This document shows, in pieces, positions 35,577 through 46,050 of a stretch of DNA of 64,000 nucleotides (within the stretch, counting starts at the first letter, position 1; each line of letters opens with the position of its first letter). The DNA comes from Gammaproteobacteria bacterium (GTDB lineage Bacteria > Pseudomonadota > Gammaproteobacteria > SZUA-152). The position numbers and the translations under genes are program-made. The notes beneath the pieces were generated by a model. That model worked only from the letters and a program-made list of their open reading frames with translations. It searched no databases and was not told where the DNA came from. The stretch is taken from positions 1 to 64,000 of the forward strand of contig JAOUJW010000024.1 of the NCBI GenBank assembly GCA_029882975.1, written 5' to 3'.

Positions 35577-36185
35577 TTATTCGGCAGCGGCTTCTTCCGC
35601 AGCACCACCCTTAGGAGCATGACAACTAACTACCGCTGTATCGTGATCCGCTCCGTGGCTTAAAGCAGGAATGGTCACACCGCTGGGCAGTTTAATATCG
35701 GAAAGATGTAAAGCCTGCCCCGTTTCCAATGTGGATAAATCCACTTCGATAAACTCCGGTAAATCCTTGGCCATACACAACACATCCAGGCTGGTCATGG
35801 AATGGGACACGCTGCCACCAGCCTTTACGCCCGGTGAATTGGCTTCACCCACAAAGTGCAGAGGAACATGCATGTGAATTTTGTCCGTTTCGCTAACCCG
35901 TTGGAAATCCATGTGCAGGATTTTCGGCTTACTGGGATCCCGTTGCACATCTTTCAGCACAACTTTCTCGCTGTTCCCACCAACCTTCATGGTAAGGATA
36001 TGAGAATAGAATGCTTCGTGCTCCAGATGATGCAACATTTCATTGTGATTCATCAGTATTGATACTGCATCTTGTCCCGCACCATACATAACACCAGGTA
36101 CTTTATTCGCATGACGCAGGCGGCGGCTCGCACCCTTCCCCACATCCGTACGAACTTCGGCTTCCACCGTAAAACTTATACTCAT
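35577..36185 (-). CDS. rplY: 50S ribosomal protein L25/general stress protein Ctc
   Basis: 202 residues from ATG 36185, the start giving MSISFTVEAEVRTDVGKGAS; longer in-frame sequence upstream has no such family start. L25 binds 5S rRNA. The length (an N-terminal L25 domain plus a TL5-like C-terminal beta domain) is the Ctc form, as in Pseudomonas, rather than the 94-residue E. coli form. The end is Ala/Glu rich (GGAAEEAAAE). Confidence 0.95.
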   Translation of the reverse strand: MSISFTVEAEVRTDVGKGASRRLRHANKVPGVMYGAGQDAVSILMNHNEMLHHLEHEAFYSHILTMKVGGNSEKVVLKDVQRDPSKPKILHMDFQRVSETDKIHMHVPLHFVGEANSPGVKAGGSVSHSMTSLDVLCMAKDLPEFIEVDLSTLETGQALHLSDIKLPSGVTIPALSHGADHDTAVVSCHAPKGGAAEEAAAE

Positions 36186-36331
36186 TGTCAGTCTCCAAGT
36201 CTCAATTAACAACCAGCGAAACCGTGTAAAAAAACATCGGCTTGCGCTCTCATGCAATCCGCAGATTGCCTCTTCAACACCGGATTTCGCGACCAAATCC
36301 CGTGTTGAAAACAGATAATCAGTCCATAAAC

Positions 36332-37285
36332 TCAATCCATGAACAATGAACTGACAGATTCTTCGTTACTGATGCGGCGCATCGTTTCCGCCAGTAAACC
36401 GGCGATACTGAGCTGGCGGATCTTGCCACAAGCCTGGGCCGCATCGGTCAGTGGAATCGTATCCGTAACCACCAACTCATCTAATTCTGATGCAGTGATG
36501 TTTGCCACTGCCTTGCCCGACAAGACAGCATGAGTACAGTAGGCCACCACTTTGTCTGCGCCGTGTTCTTTTAATGCTTGTGCCGCCATGCATAAAGTCC
36601 CGGCGGTATCTACCAAGTCATCAATCAAAACGCATTGTCGCCCTTCTACGTCACCGATGATATTCATCACTTTAGCTTCATTAGGCCGGGGACGTCGTTT
36701 ATCGATGATGGCCAAATCCGCATCGTCCAAACGTTTCGCCAATGCTCTGGCTCGTACCACCCCGCCCACGTCAGGGGATACCACAATCAAATTTGGATAT
36801 TCCTGCCGCCACACATCACCTAACAAGATTGGGGATGCGTAAATATTGTCCATGGGTTTTTCAAAAAAACCCTGAATCTGGTCAGCGTGCAAATCAACCG
36901 TAAGTACCCGATCTGCACCGGTGGTGGTAATCAAGTCCGCCACGACCTTTGCTGTTAACGGCACTCTGGCCGAACGAGGCCGGCGATCTTGACGGGAATA
37001 ACCAAAATAGGGAATAACCGCGGTAATACGATAAGCCGAAGCCCGGCGAACCGCGTCGATAAACACCAACAATTCCATTAAGTTATCGTTGGTAGGCGCG
37101 CAAGTTGGTTGAATAATGAAAACATCCCGACCACGGACATTTTCCATCAACTCCAGCATCACCTCGCCGTCGCTGAAACGGCCGATTTGTACCTTACCCA
37201 GAGAAATGCTCAGGTAATTGGCCACAGCCTGGGCTAAGTTAGAATTGGCGTTTCCGGCAAACACCATCATTCTGCCGTCAGACAC
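36332..37285 (-). CDS. prs: Ribose-phosphate pyrophosphokinase (PRPP synthase)
   Basis: 317 residues from GTG 37285; AAGAGGG lies 7 bases upstream and the resulting start [14 protein letters not shown] aligns with the known start of PRPP synthases, whereas the longer frame adds 34 unrelated residues. Characteristic parts are [12 protein letters not shown], the catalytic flexible loop region ([11 protein letters not shown]) and the PRPP-binding [14 protein letters not shown]. It makes PRPP for nucleotides, His and Trp. It lies between tRNA-Gln and rplY. Confidence 0.95.
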   Translation of the reverse strand: MSDGRMMVFAGNANSNLAQAVANYLSISLGKVQIGRFSDGEVMLELMENVRGRDVFIIQPTCAPTNDNLMELLVFIDAVRRASAYRITAVIPYFGYSRQDRRPRSARVPLTAKVVADLITTTGADRVLTVDLHADQIQGFFEKPMDNIYASPILLGDVWRQEYPNLIVVSPDVGGVVRARALAKRLDDADLAIIDKRRPRPNEAKVMNIIGDVEGRQCVLIDDLVDTAGTLCMAAQALKEHGADKVVAYCTHAVLSGKAVANITASELDELVVTDTIPLTDAAQACGKIRQLSIAGLLAETMRRISNEESVSSLFMD

Positions 37286-37384
37286 GGTTGAAACCCTCTT
37301 AAAAAGTGTGACCTTAAACAAGCTTATCCTAGGCTGAAACAGAATCGGCGCACAGCGCCTTAGGGTCAGCTCCGCTGCGCCGTT

Positions 37385-37411
37385 CAAAATCCCCGCTGCG
37401 CGGGCATTTTG
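37385..37411 (-). terminator. Possible terminator after tRNA-Gln
   Basis: CAAAAT / ATTTTG flanks a CCCGC-TGC-GCGGG hairpin between tRNA-Gln and prs. With AT arms it works as a weak terminator or an attenuator; a second hairpin GAACC/GGTTC lies at 37414-37430. Confidence 0.5.
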
Positions 37412-37486
37412 TCGAACCTTTTGACGGTTCTCATCCAGCGTGCTAATAGCTCGTACTTGTTAAACCTGCCAGCCCAATCAATTATT

Positions 37487-37561
37487 TGGCTGGGGTGCCA
37501 GGATTCGAACCTGGGAATGCAGGGATCAAAACCCTGTGCCTTACCGCTTGGCGACACCCCA
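37487..37561 (-). tRNA. tRNA-Gln (anticodon TTG)
   Basis: The minus strand starts TGGGGTGTCGCCAAGCGG, has the anticodon loop TTTTGAT, the T-loop GGTTCGAATC and ends with an encoded CCA. The placement between ispE and prs is conserved in Pseudomonas and relatives. Confidence 0.95.
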
Positions 37562-37576
37562 ATAAAAGTGTAAAAC

Positions 37577-38476
37577 TCAAAATTTGCCGAACATTTTCCT
37601 GCATTTGGTCTGCAGTGGCGAAACGTTTAAAGCCTTTGCCTTAAATCCGCTCCCCTTAACACCACACCATTGTGTTGGCATTTGTTCGAGCACTTGTTGT
37701 GCCCGCTCCTCGCTCGGAACCGCAACAAATACGCTACTGCCGGTACCGCTCATTTTTGCGGAATCGGTTCCAAGCACCGTATTGAGCCAATCTAATGCCG
37801 CAGCAACTGCAGGGAATTTTCTCCGTACCAGTGGCTCGAAAACATTTCCCCCGGCTCCGCCAAGGTAGTCGCGTATTGTGATGGCTTGCGAATCTCGTGT
37901 CAATTCCGAGTCTGTAAAAAGTTCGGCTGTAGGCACAGAAACCCCTGGGCTGATCACCACAAGCCAAGGCTCCTCCAGGGTCACTTCAGTGAGCTTTTCT
38001 CCCACTCCTTCCGCCCAAGCAGCATGCGCCCGAACAAACACGGGCACATCGGCACCCAGCGACAAACCTATATCCGCCAAAGTATCAATGCTGTAGTTCA
38101 AGCCCCATAATTGATTCAAGGCCACTAGCACAGTGGCTGCATCGGAACTTCCACCGCCCAGACCACCACCCATGGGAATGTGTTTTTCGACTTGAATATC
38201 CACCCCGAAATCGGAGGACGCAACCTGCTGTAGACGGCCGGCAGCCTTGACGACCAGATCGTCTTGGACTGCAACGCCCTCAATTTCACTGAGCCGGTTA
38301 ATCACGCCATCGTCACGAACGTGAAATTGCAATGTATCGCCAAAATCGAGAAACTGAAACAGGGATTGCAGCTCATGATAACCGTCCGGCCTGCGCCCTG
38401 TAATGTGCAAAAACCAGTTGACCTTTGCAGGCGCCGGCCACATCGACACCTCATTAATGCATTGCAGCAGACTCAC
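37577..38476 (-). CDS. ispE: 4-diphosphocytidyl-2-C-methyl-D-erythritol kinase
   Basis: 299 residues of the GHMP kinase family. Motif 1 is PAPAKVNWFLHITGRRPDGY and the glycine-rich ATP site PMGGGLGGGSSDAATVL. It phosphorylates CDP-methylerythritol in the non-mevalonate isoprenoid pathway. Its start overlaps the lolB stop by 4 bases. It may start a few codons later at the second Met (MWPAPAK). Confidence 0.95.
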   Translation of the reverse strand: MSLLQCINEVSMWPAPAKVNWFLHITGRRPDGYHELQSLFQFLDFGDTLQFHVRDDGVINRLSEIEGVAVQDDLVVKAAGRLQQVASSDFGVDIQVEKHIPMGGGLGGGSSDAATVLVALNQLWGLNYSIDTLADIGLSLGADVPVFVRAHAAWAEGVGEKLTEVTLEEPWLVVISPGVSVPTAELFTDSELTRDSQAITIRDYLGGAGGNVFEPLVRRKFPAVAAALDWLNTVLGTDSAKMSGTGSSVFVAVPSEERAQQVLEQMPTQWCGVKGSGFKAKALNVSPLQTKCRKMFGKF

Positions 38477-39081
38477 GCTTCAAGATTCCAGTGATCCACC
38501 ACAACGATAATTTTCAACTTACCGTTTTTCAGTATCAGTTTACGCGGCATGGGAATAGTCCGAGTATCGGTATAGGACTTGTATTGTATCTGCCAATCGC
38601 CCTGTTGTAACAGTGAAACGCGACCCGAATCATCAAGCTCCACGGCCTTAACTCGTCCGGCCATTGGGATGCCACGCAGCCAATATTGCAGACCCGACAT
38701 GGGAATCTGCCAACCGGTAAAATCATACAGTAAAGTTTGCGGGTTATCCGCATAGGACACATGTCCATCGGCCAGGCGCATTTCCACCCCAAACTGCGGG
38801 TTGCTTTTCAACTGCATGGCGCCCTGCCCCAGGGGGGCGTTGATATTGATCAGATAGTCTTCCGCACCTTGTTGCCAGCGCATTTGCCCCGACCAAGCTT
38901 GGGTTTCATACCGTACAGAAAGTCTCGCGCTAACAGACCATTGGGGAATCTGTTCCAGGTGTTGTTGCCGTGCCGACAGTTGCGGCAGGGATTGAACGTC
39001 TACAGAAGAAGATGAAGTTGAACCGGAAAGAGTGGCGCATCCACTGAGCAGGGATGCGCACAACAATAAAACGAATCTCAC
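38473..39081 (-). CDS. lolB: Outer-membrane lipoprotein insertion protein LolB
   Basis: 202 residues with a lipoprotein signal (MRFVLLLCASLLSGC, lipobox LLSGC). LolB receives lipoproteins from LolA and inserts them in the outer membrane. QWSVSARLSVRYETQAWSGQ and the LYDFTGWQIPMSGLQYWLRG stretch are its signature. Stop and start overlaps (4 bases) tie it to the TPR gene before it and ispE after it. Confidence 0.92.
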   Translation of the reverse strand: MRFVLLLCASLLSGCATLSGSTSSSSVDVQSLPQLSARQQHLEQIPQWSVSARLSVRYETQAWSGQMRWQQGAEDYLININAPLGQGAMQLKSNPQFGVEMRLADGHVSYADNPQTLLYDFTGWQIPMSGLQYWLRGIPMAGRVKAVELDDSGRVSLLQQGDWQIQYKSYTDTRTIPMPRKLILKNGKLKIIVVVDHWNLEA

Positions 39082-40853
39082 AAACCAAATCGCTTCATGA
39101 CACTGCGCAAAGCCTCATGATCGGGATTGGTCTTGAGAGAATTTTCCCAAGTTTCCAGAGCCTGACTCTTATTACCCATAACCCACAGAACCTCACCCAA
39201 ATGAGCGGCAATTTCCGGATCTTGGGTTAGTTCATTAGCTCGTTGCAAATGACTCAATGCAGTTTTGTAATTGCCCATTTGATATTGCACCCAACCCATG
39301 CTGTCAATCACAGCAGCATCATTGGGCTGCAACTCAAATGCCCGCTTGATATAGGTCAACGCTTCCTCATAACGACTGGTTCGATCCGCCAGCGTGTATC
39401 CCAGCGCATTCAGAACTTGAGCATTTTCGGGCTCTTCTTTCAAAATCTCTAACAAATCACTTTCAACCAGCGCCAATTCTCCCAGCTTCTCTGCAATCAA
39501 GGCTCGAGCATAGCGGACGCTGGATTCTTTCGGGAACTTGGTCAAGATATCAGAGTAAAACTGCTTGGCTTCCGGATACTTTTTAGTTTCCCGCAGCAAA
39601 TCGCCTTCTACCAGGAATAACTGAATTTGTTGTTTTTCACTCTCAACACGCACAGTGCCGATGTGGTTCCTGGCGGATGCATAGTCTTGTTGTTTGCTCA
39701 TCAGAGAAATAACTCTCAATTGCGCATTGAAATAGTATTCCCCATGCCGAACACCCAGATAATAGTTGATGGCGTCTTTATAATCGTTTAATTGCTCTGC
39801 AGCCTGCCCCAAATAAAAACTGGTTTCCGCTCGGTGCAATCCCAACTCACGCACTTTCAACAAATGCTCGCTAGCCAGTTTGGGCTTTTTCAGCTGCACC
39901 GCCAGTACACCGCTAAAATAGTTTGCATCGGCATGTTTGGGATGCAGTTCGGACAGTCGAATGAACTGCGCCAAGGCAGCGTCATACTTTCGCGCCTCAA
40001 ACAACATACGAGCATAGGACATGCGTACGTCAGCATTCTTTTCCAAATCCCCATCCAGAGAGGTTTTCAGAAAGCTCAATGCCGTATCACCTTCCCCTTG
40101 TAAAGCCAGTACTCTGGCTCGAAGGATAACCGCCTTATCCCAGTTGGCTTTCAATTTCAGAACCTGGTCCAAGGTGGTTAAGGCCAAATCGAAGTTGACA
40201 TGACGCATGGCCAGATGGGCATAGGCAAACAAGGCTTCGTAATTATCGCGATAGTCTTCCACAACCTTTTCCATGACAGTGATAGCCAGGGACCGATCGG
40301 GTTCCCGCGACAAGCGAGAGACAATGGCGCTAAACCCGCGTGCCGTATCGTCTATGTGTTGTAACATTTTTTGATATTGCTCCACTGCTTCGGCTGCTCT
40401 GCCAATTTTGAGTAAAGCTCCCGCATAGGTAGCAAAAGACTGAGGATTCTCCGCATCCAACTCTACCCATAAGCGGGCGGCGGACAACATTTTGCTCACA
40501 TCCTGAGAGTAGCTTGCCACCTGGGCAGCCCGTTCGGCTACTTTGGGATCTTTAGTTTCGGTAGCAACATCCAGATAATTACGAACGGCCACATCCAGAT
40601 GACCTCGCTGCGCGGAAATCTCCGCCAACAGCAGTCGGTATAGATGTTGAGGTGCAATTCTGGTTTCAAGTTTAGGTAGTAAAGCCGGCTCGAACTGCAT
40701 GTCGTCCACTTTCGCTTCACTGGTAATCAAATCCTTTTGATTCAATTGAGCTACATCTTGGTCTTGCCCCGTATCCGGTTGCCGCGCCATGGCGCCACAT
40801 CCAGTCAAAACCGAAATATTGATTAAAAGGATTAGATTTCGACTTAATTTCAT
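39078..40853 (-). CDS. TPR-repeat lipoprotein upstream of lolB
   Basis: 591 residues from ATG 40853 (AGGAG, 7 bases upstream). The lipobox LTGC at about 22 (LINISVLTGCGAM) shows a lipoprotein. Many TPR units follow, the clearest near the C-terminus (AQVLNALGYTLADRTSRYEE, DAAVIDSMGWVQYQMGNYKT). It corresponds in place and size to the TPR protein next to lolB in Pseudomonas (PA4667 type). Likely a scaffold for outer-membrane assembly, which I infer from position only. Confidence 0.85.
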   Translation of the reverse strand: MKLSRNLILLINISVLTGCGAMARQPDTGQDQDVAQLNQKDLITSEAKVDDMQFEPALLPKLETRIAPQHLYRLLLAEISAQRGHLDVAVRNYLDVATETKDPKVAERAAQVASYSQDVSKMLSAARLWVELDAENPQSFATYAGALLKIGRAAEAVEQYQKMLQHIDDTARGFSAIVSRLSREPDRSLAITVMEKVVEDYRDNYEALFAYAHLAMRHVNFDLALTTLDQVLKLKANWDKAVILRARVLALQGEGDTALSFLKTSLDGDLEKNADVRMSYARMLFEARKYDAALAQFIRLSELHPKHADANYFSGVLAVQLKKPKLASEHLLKVRELGLHRAETSFYLGQAAEQLNDYKDAINYYLGVRHGEYYFNAQLRVISLMSKQQDYASARNHIGTVRVESEKQQIQLFLVEGDLLRETKKYPEAKQFYSDILTKFPKESSVRYARALIAEKLGELALVESDLLEILKEEPENAQVLNALGYTLADRTSRYEEALTYIKRAFELQPNDAAVIDSMGWVQYQMGNYKTALSHLQRANELTQDPEIAAHLGEVLWVMGNKSQALETWENSLKTNPDHEALRSVMKRFGL

Positions 40854-41292
40854 CTTGTACTCCTGCCCCCCTACCATTTTTTTATCTACTACAAATTGGA
40901 TGCCAAAACCGGAGGGTATTTTTCATTAGTGCTTAGAGCTTCTTTTATACTACATTCTTTCCCCACTTGTAATAACTATTTGGTGTTTTCTATTGTACAT
41001 ATTACATGTAATATAGGCGCCAATCGTCGGGTATTCTGGTACTTTTTGTTAAATTTCGCCCCCTTACGTAGGAATATACGTAATTAGGATGAAATTTACT
41101 AAGTAGACTATAAAATAACCACTATATTTTTAGTGTAATTGCTAAAAATTGTGCGATTTGGGCGTTCGAAAAGCAACTTCTGGTTACATTTTCCTTTAAA
41201 ATGCCCGATAGTCACAAACAGATTGCATTAGCAACAAACCAGAACCCGGAATTATCATTTCGATCATTTTAGAGTTAGAGATATAGTCAGCA
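40854..41292. other. Divergent promoter region between the TPR gene and hemA
   Basis: 439 bases, AT-rich. It must hold promoters for the minus-strand operon and for hemA. TTAGAGTTAGAGATA precedes the hemA start. I see no RNA gene, no large inverted repeat and no riboswitch consensus that I can support. Confidence 0.4.
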
Positions 41293-42552
41293 ATGTCGAT
41301 TTTAGCATTTGGGATCAACCACAAAACCGCGCCTGTCGCTATTCGCGAAAAAGTGGCTTTTGATCCGGGTCAAGTTGTTGACGCCCTCAAAGATCTGGTA
41401 TCCCGACCGCATATCCAGGAAGCCGCTATTGTATCCACCTGCAATCGTACCGAATTATATTGCGGCATGGACCAGCAAAACCATGACCTGATCACCCGCT
41501 GGCTCAGCGACTACCATAACCTGGGCGAAAACGACATCAACCCCTACATTTACGCGCACCCGGACCAGCTTGCCGTTCGGCATGCGTTGAGAGTTGCCAG
41601 CGGCCTGGACTCACTGGTATTGGGCGAACCCCAAATTCTGGGCCAAATGAAAGATGCCTACAGCACCGCATCCGATGCCGGAACTTTAGGCAGCCTGTTG
41701 GACCGTCTGTTTCAGCACACTTTTTCTGTTGCTAAGCAAGTGCGAACCGATACCGCTATCGGCGCCAGTCCGGTATCTGTCGCCTTTGCTGCAGTCAACC
41801 TGTCCAAACAAATTTTCAGCAATTTCCAGGATCATACCGCCCTGCTTATCGGTGCCGGCGAAACCATAGAACTCACCGCCCGGCATCTGCACGAGAGCGG
41901 CATAGGACGTATGATTATTGCCAATCGGACGGTGGAAAAAGCCCGCTCGGTTGCAGCCGAATTTAATGCTTATGCCATTTCATTGCCGGAAATTCCCAGT
42001 CACTTGGCTGAAGCGGACATGATTATTTCCTCTACCGCCAGTCCTCTACCTATTTTGGGCAAAGGCAGTGTGGAAAGCGCCCTGAAAATACGCAAACACC
42101 GCCCCATGCTCATGGTGGATATTGCGGTTCCCCGGGATATTGAAGCCGAAGTGGGTAATTTGGACGATGTATTTTTGTACACCGTGGATGACCTCCAGGA
42201 AATCATTCAGGAAGGACTCAAATCCCGGCAAGAAGCGGCCGCCCAAGCTGAGGAAATCATCGACACCCAAGTATCCCATTTTATGAACTGGATCCAATCT
42301 TTGGAGTCTGTCAGCACTATTCGCGCAGTGCGGGATCAAGCAGAGATCAAGCGTGACCAGGAATTGCAGCGAGCTTTACAATTGATTCAATCCGGTAAAG
42401 ACCCGGCACAAGTAATGGAACAACTGGCTAATCGCTTAACCAATAAGCTGATCCACGAACCCAGCACGCAATTAAAACAGGCAGGTTATGATGGCCGTTT
42501 TGAGTTGCTGAAAGCGGCTCAGGAACTGTTCAATCTACGCAACTCCGACTAG
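41293..42552 (+). CDS. hemA: Glutamyl-tRNA reductase
   Basis: 419 residues, normal length. The catalytic Cys is in [11 protein letters not shown]-type sequence ([13 protein letters not shown], near residue 50). [14 protein letters not shown] and the NADPH-binding [17 protein letters not shown] follow. It makes glutamate-1-semialdehyde, the first committed step to haem. It opens the hemA-prfA-prmC block. Confidence 0.96.
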   Translation: MSILAFGINHKTAPVAIREKVAFDPGQVVDALKDLVSRPHIQEAAIVSTCNRTELYCGMDQQNHDLITRWLSDYHNLGENDINPYIYAHPDQLAVRHALRVASGLDSLVLGEPQILGQMKDAYSTASDAGTLGSLLDRLFQHTFSVAKQVRTDTAIGASPVSVAFAAVNLSKQIFSNFQDHTALLIGAGETIELTARHLHESGIGRMIIANRTVEKARSVAAEFNAYAISLPEIPSHLAEADMIISSTASPLPILGKGSVESALKIRKHRPMLMVDIAVPRDIEAEVGNLDDVFLYTVDDLQEIIQEGLKSRQEAAAQAEEIIDTQVSHFMNWIQSLESVSTIRAVRDQAEIKRDQELQRALQLIQSGKDPAQVMEQLANRLTNKLIHEPSTQLKQAGYDGRFELLKAAQELFNLRNSD

Positions 42553-42599
42553 AATACCGCCTCGATGCACCCGCATCTCGGAACCCAAAGGAAAATAGA

Positions 42600-43688
42600 G
42601 TGAAAGCGTCCATACGCAGCAAGCTGGAAAAGCTTGTTGACCGACTTGAAGAAATCAATGCCCTGTTGGCAGACCCTGAAACTATTAGCAACCAAAATAA
42701 ATTTCGGGACCTCTCCAAAGAACATGCGCAAATCGGCCCGGTGGTCGAGTGTTTTATGCGTTATCAGGAAACCCTGGAAAACATTGAAGAGGCCCAGGGC
42801 ATGCTCAAGGACAGCGATCCGGAAATGCGTAAGCTGGGTGCGGAAGAAATAGAACACGGTAAAACCCGCCAAGCGGAACTGGAATTGGAACTGCAAAAAC
42901 TGCTGCTCCCCCGGGATCCTAACGATGAGCACAATATATTTCTGGAAATTCGTGCCGGGACCGGCGGCGATGAAGCTGCGTTATTTGCCGGCGATTTGTA
43001 TCGAATGTATGCCCGTTTTGCTGAAACCAAACGCTGGCAAGTGGAAACCATCAATGACAATCCCGGCGAACACGGCGGACACAAGGAACTTATTCTCCGT
43101 GTCATTGGCCAGGGCGCCTATTCTCAACTCAAGTTTGAATCCGGCGGACATCGGGTTCAGCGGGTACCGGAAACCGAGTCTCAGGGCCGCATCCATACAT
43201 CCGCCTGCACAGTAGCCGTGATGCCGGAAATCCCTGAAGTGGAACTACCGGACATCAGTCCGGCCGATTTGAAAGTGGACACCTTTCGAGCCAGCGGCGC
43301 CGGCGGTCAACACGTGAATAAAACCGATTCGGCCATCCGCATTACCCACCTGCCCTCCGGCATTGTGGTGGAGTGTCAGGACGAACGCTCTCAACATAAA
43401 AACCGTGCCCGTGCCATGTCGTTGTTACAAGCTCGTATTCATGCGGTCGAACAGGAAAAACAAGCGGCGCAACAAGCCCAAACCCGTAAATCTCTGGTGG
43501 GCTCAGGAGATCGTTCGGAACGTATTCGCACCTATAATTTTCCTCAGGGACGCGTCACCGACCACCGTATTAACCTCACTCTGTACAAACTGGAAGATCT
43601 TATGCACGGTCAGGTGCAAATGCTGATCGACCCTTTGACCGCCGAACATCAGGCGCAACTGCTGGCGTCTATGAGCGATGAAAACTGA
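42600..43688 (+). CDS. prfA: Peptide chain release factor 1
   Basis: 362 residues from GTG 42600 (AAAGGAAA upstream). The GGQ motif is intact ([18 protein letters not shown]), and the stop-codon region (PAT-type loop) is near the middle. It reads UAA and UAG. The stop overlaps the prmC start by 11 bases, coupling it with the enzyme that methylates it. Confidence 0.96.
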   Translation: MKASIRSKLEKLVDRLEEINALLADPETISNQNKFRDLSKEHAQIGPVVECFMRYQETLENIEEAQGMLKDSDPEMRKLGAEEIEHGKTRQAELELELQKLLLPRDPNDEHNIFLEIRAGTGGDEAALFAGDLYRMYARFAETKRWQVETINDNPGEHGGHKELILRVIGQGAYSQLKFESGGHRVQRVPETESQGRIHTSACTVAVMPEIPEVELPDISPADLKVDTFRASGAGGQHVNKTDSAIRITHLPSGIVVECQDERSQHKNRARAMSLLQARIHAVEQEKQAAQQAQTRKSLVGSGDRSERIRTYNFPQGRVTDHRINLTLYKLEDLMHGQVQMLIDPLTAEHQAQLLASMSDEN

Positions 43689-44574
43689 TGACAACAGCAG
43701 TTGTATTCGCAGCGCCCCTCCCAGTATAGCCACCGCCTTAAACCACGCCGTTGAACAACTGCATCAAACCAGCGCCCGCCTGGAGGCGGAGATTTTGCTG
43801 GCTTTTTGCCTGCAGCAAAGTCGAACGTATTTAAGAACCTGGCCGGAACGACGGCTGGAGCCGCAACAATGGCAACAGTACCAGGGACTGATTCAACAGC
43901 GACACGAAGGTAAACCCATTGCCTATATTGTGGGACGTAAAGAGTTTTGGTCTATGGATTTACAGGTGTCCGAGGCCACCTTAATTCCAAGACCGGAAAC
44001 GGAACGACTGGTAGAATTGGCCCTGGATCGTATCCCCAACGACGCCCACTACACGATTGCTGATCTGGGATGCGGCAGCGGTGCTATTGGCCTGGCCTTG
44101 GCCAAGGAACGTTCCGCTTGCCATATTATTGCTACGGATACGTCTGCCGCCGCACTCAGAATCGCCCAAAGTAATGCCCACAGCTTGGGAATCAAAAATG
44201 TTTCTTTTGTACAAGCCCACTGGCTTAACCCATTTGCATCTCGATGTTTTGACCTGATCGTATCCAACCCCCCCTATATAGCGCCGGACGATCCGCATCT
44301 ACACAGCGGCGATTTAATTTTCGAACCTCCTACCGCGCTTCGATCCGACAATCTTGGCTTACAAGATTTGAGCACCATTATCAGACAAGGGGGGAATCAC
44401 CTAAAACCGGGAGCCTGGCTGTTGCTGGAACACGGTTATAACCAGGCACGCGATGTCTGCGACTGTTTGACCCAACACGGTTTTCAGGCAATCCAATGTG
44501 AACGCGACTACAGCGGCAACGACCGGGTTTGTATGGCGCAGTATTCCGCTCAAGATTCAGGGAACCCGAAATGA
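43678..44574 (+). CDS. prmC: Release factor glutamine methyltransferase
   Basis: 298 residues. The SAM site [18 protein letters not shown] and the catalytic NPPY motif ([14 protein letters not shown]) define PrmC (HemK), which methylates the Gln of the release-factor GGQ loop. The N-terminal helical domain binds the release factor. A later start inside the overlap is possible. Confidence 0.95.
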   Translation: MKTDDNSSCIRSAPPSIATALNHAVEQLHQTSARLEAEILLAFCLQQSRTYLRTWPERRLEPQQWQQYQGLIQQRHEGKPIAYIVGRKEFWSMDLQVSEATLIPRPETERLVELALDRIPNDAHYTIADLGCGSGAIGLALAKERSACHIIATDTSAAALRIAQSNAHSLGIKNVSFVQAHWLNPFASRCFDLIVSNPPYIAPDDPHLHSGDLIFEPPTALRSDNLGLQDLSTIIRQGGNHLKPGAWLLLEHGYNQARDVCDCLTQHGFQAIQCERDYSGNDRVCMAQYSAQDSGNPK

Positions 44575-44660
44575 TGTAGAGAGTATTAACAAGCCCACAC
44601 TTTTTGATTCCGTCACGTTTCGGGGCTTGATAATTCCTGCCCGGATAGTATGCTAAATGT

Positions 44661-45071
44661 ATGGGTATACTGAACGATGAATTGTTAAAAAGAAGGGATA
44701 TTCCTTTCTGCCCGATACATCCGGACTCGGACCAGGCCAAGTCAGCGGCAATGTTGCTGCTGGATGTACCCGGAATTACCCAAGTACGCCCTCTCAGTAA
44801 TCGTCTGCTCCATATTGAATACAATATAAAATATGTCACCTTGCGCGCCTTGGAAGAAGCTCTTAGGGAAGTGGGCTACCATCTGGACAACAGCCTTTTC
44901 AATAAAATTCGCCGGGCACTGATTTATTACTGTGAGGAAACCCAACTGGCCAACTTAGGCTATGACCATTCCGATTCCAAATCCACGACAGAAATATTCA
45001 CCAGTAAATACGCCAACCGGGAGCACGGTTGCCGTGACGAACGACCGCCTTATTATAGGAATTACAACTAA
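44661..45071 (+). CDS. Hypothetical protein between prmC and moeB
   Basis: 136 residues. The first half reads like a small alpha/beta domain (HPDSDQAKSAAMLLLDVPGI, then LLHIEYNIKYVTLRALEEAL, with a helix after it), reminiscent of heavy-metal-associated folds but without the Cys pair. The rest includes CEETQL and a Cys- and Arg-rich tail (HGCRDERPPYYRNYN). No recognised family. It has no clear ribosome site. Its place between prmC and a MoeB-like gene suggests co-transcription. Confidence 0.55.
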   Translation: MGILNDELLKRRDIPFCPIHPDSDQAKSAAMLLLDVPGITQVRPLSNRLLHIEYNIKYVTLRALEEALREVGYHLDNSLFNKIRRALIYYCEETQLANLGYDHSDSKSTTEIFTSKYANREHGCRDERPPYYRNYN

Positions 45072-45121
45072 AAGCTTGATACACTGGGCCGCAAGGATGT
45101 AAACCACTTACTCTAATCACT

Positions 45122-45862
45122 ATGAATGACGAACAGCTATTGCGCTATGCGCGCCAGATTATGCTGCCGCAACTGGAATTCCAGGGCCAAACCACCTTGC
45201 TGGAATCCCGTGTGGCCATTATTGGCATGGGCGGCCTGGGCTCTCCGGCTGCTATGTATTTGGCCGCCGCCGGTGTAGGACAGTTGGATTTATGCGATTT
45301 TGATACGGTGGATTTGAGTAATTTGCAACGGCAGCTACTTCACACCAGCGAACGCCTGGGTGAACCCAAAACCCAGTCCGCCGCAAAAACTCTCAAGGCT
45401 TTGAATCCTGAGGTTAAACTGCATTTACACGGACACAAACTCAGCCCGGAGGAATTACACGACCTCATTACCCAGGTGGATGCTGTTGTGGATGCCAGCG
45501 ACAATTTTGAAACCCGTTTTCTGCTGAATCGCCTATGCGTACAAACCCGGACTGCCCTAATCTCCGGTGCGGCTATTCGGATGGAGGGACAGGTAACTGT
45601 ATTTCGAAATGATGGTGAAGGCCCTTGCTATCGTTGTCTGTACAAAGTAGAAGATGCCGAACTAGAACAACGCTGCAGCGAAACAGGCGTTTTAGCGCCG
45701 CTAACCGGAATTATTGGCAGCATCCAAGCCACTGAAACCATTAAAGTATTACTAAATATGGGCCAAGACCTAAACGGTCGTTTATTAGTATTGGACGCGT
45801 TCACCATGGAATGGCGTAGCATTAAACTTCGTAAAGACCCCGCCTGCCCGGTCTGCAAATAA
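45122..45862 (+). CDS. moeB: MoeB/ThiF-family adenylyltransferase
   Basis: 246 residues, the length of MoeB. The Rossmann motif GMGGLGSPAAMYLAAAGVG, the Arg/Asn region DLSNLQRQLLHTSE and DASDNFETRFLLNRLC are E1-like. The zinc Cys pairs are present (CYRCLYK and the C-terminal CPVCK). It adenylates the C-terminal Gly of a ubiquitin-like sulfur carrier (MoaD or ThiS). MoeB rather than ThiF is a choice from length and zinc site. Confidence 0.85.
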   Translation: MNDEQLLRYARQIMLPQLEFQGQTTLLESRVAIIGMGGLGSPAAMYLAAAGVGQLDLCDFDTVDLSNLQRQLLHTSERLGEPKTQSAAKTLKALNPEVKLHLHGHKLSPEELHDLITQVDAVVDASDNFETRFLLNRLCVQTRTALISGAAIRMEGQVTVFRNDGEGPCYRCLYKVEDAELEQRCSETGVLAPLTGIIGSIQATETIKVLLNMGQDLNGRLLVLDAFTMEWRSIKLRKDPACPVCK

Positions 45863-46050
45863 AACGTCGAACCTCCAATCGACTACTGTTTACCGCTTTT
45901 TCCAAGAATTTTGTCTTCAAAAAAATATTGTACATTTCAATAACATAGGATTAAAGGTTTCGCAAATGTGGACCGATAATTCCGTTTATAACACCATCAT
46001 TCAAACACCGCAGTATCAAATAAAATCATTACTGTTAAGGGCACACTAGG

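Noticed and set aside
37286-37387. Longer start for prs
   Set aside because: The added residues have no family match, and GTG 37285 has a proper ribosome site and gives the family N-terminus.
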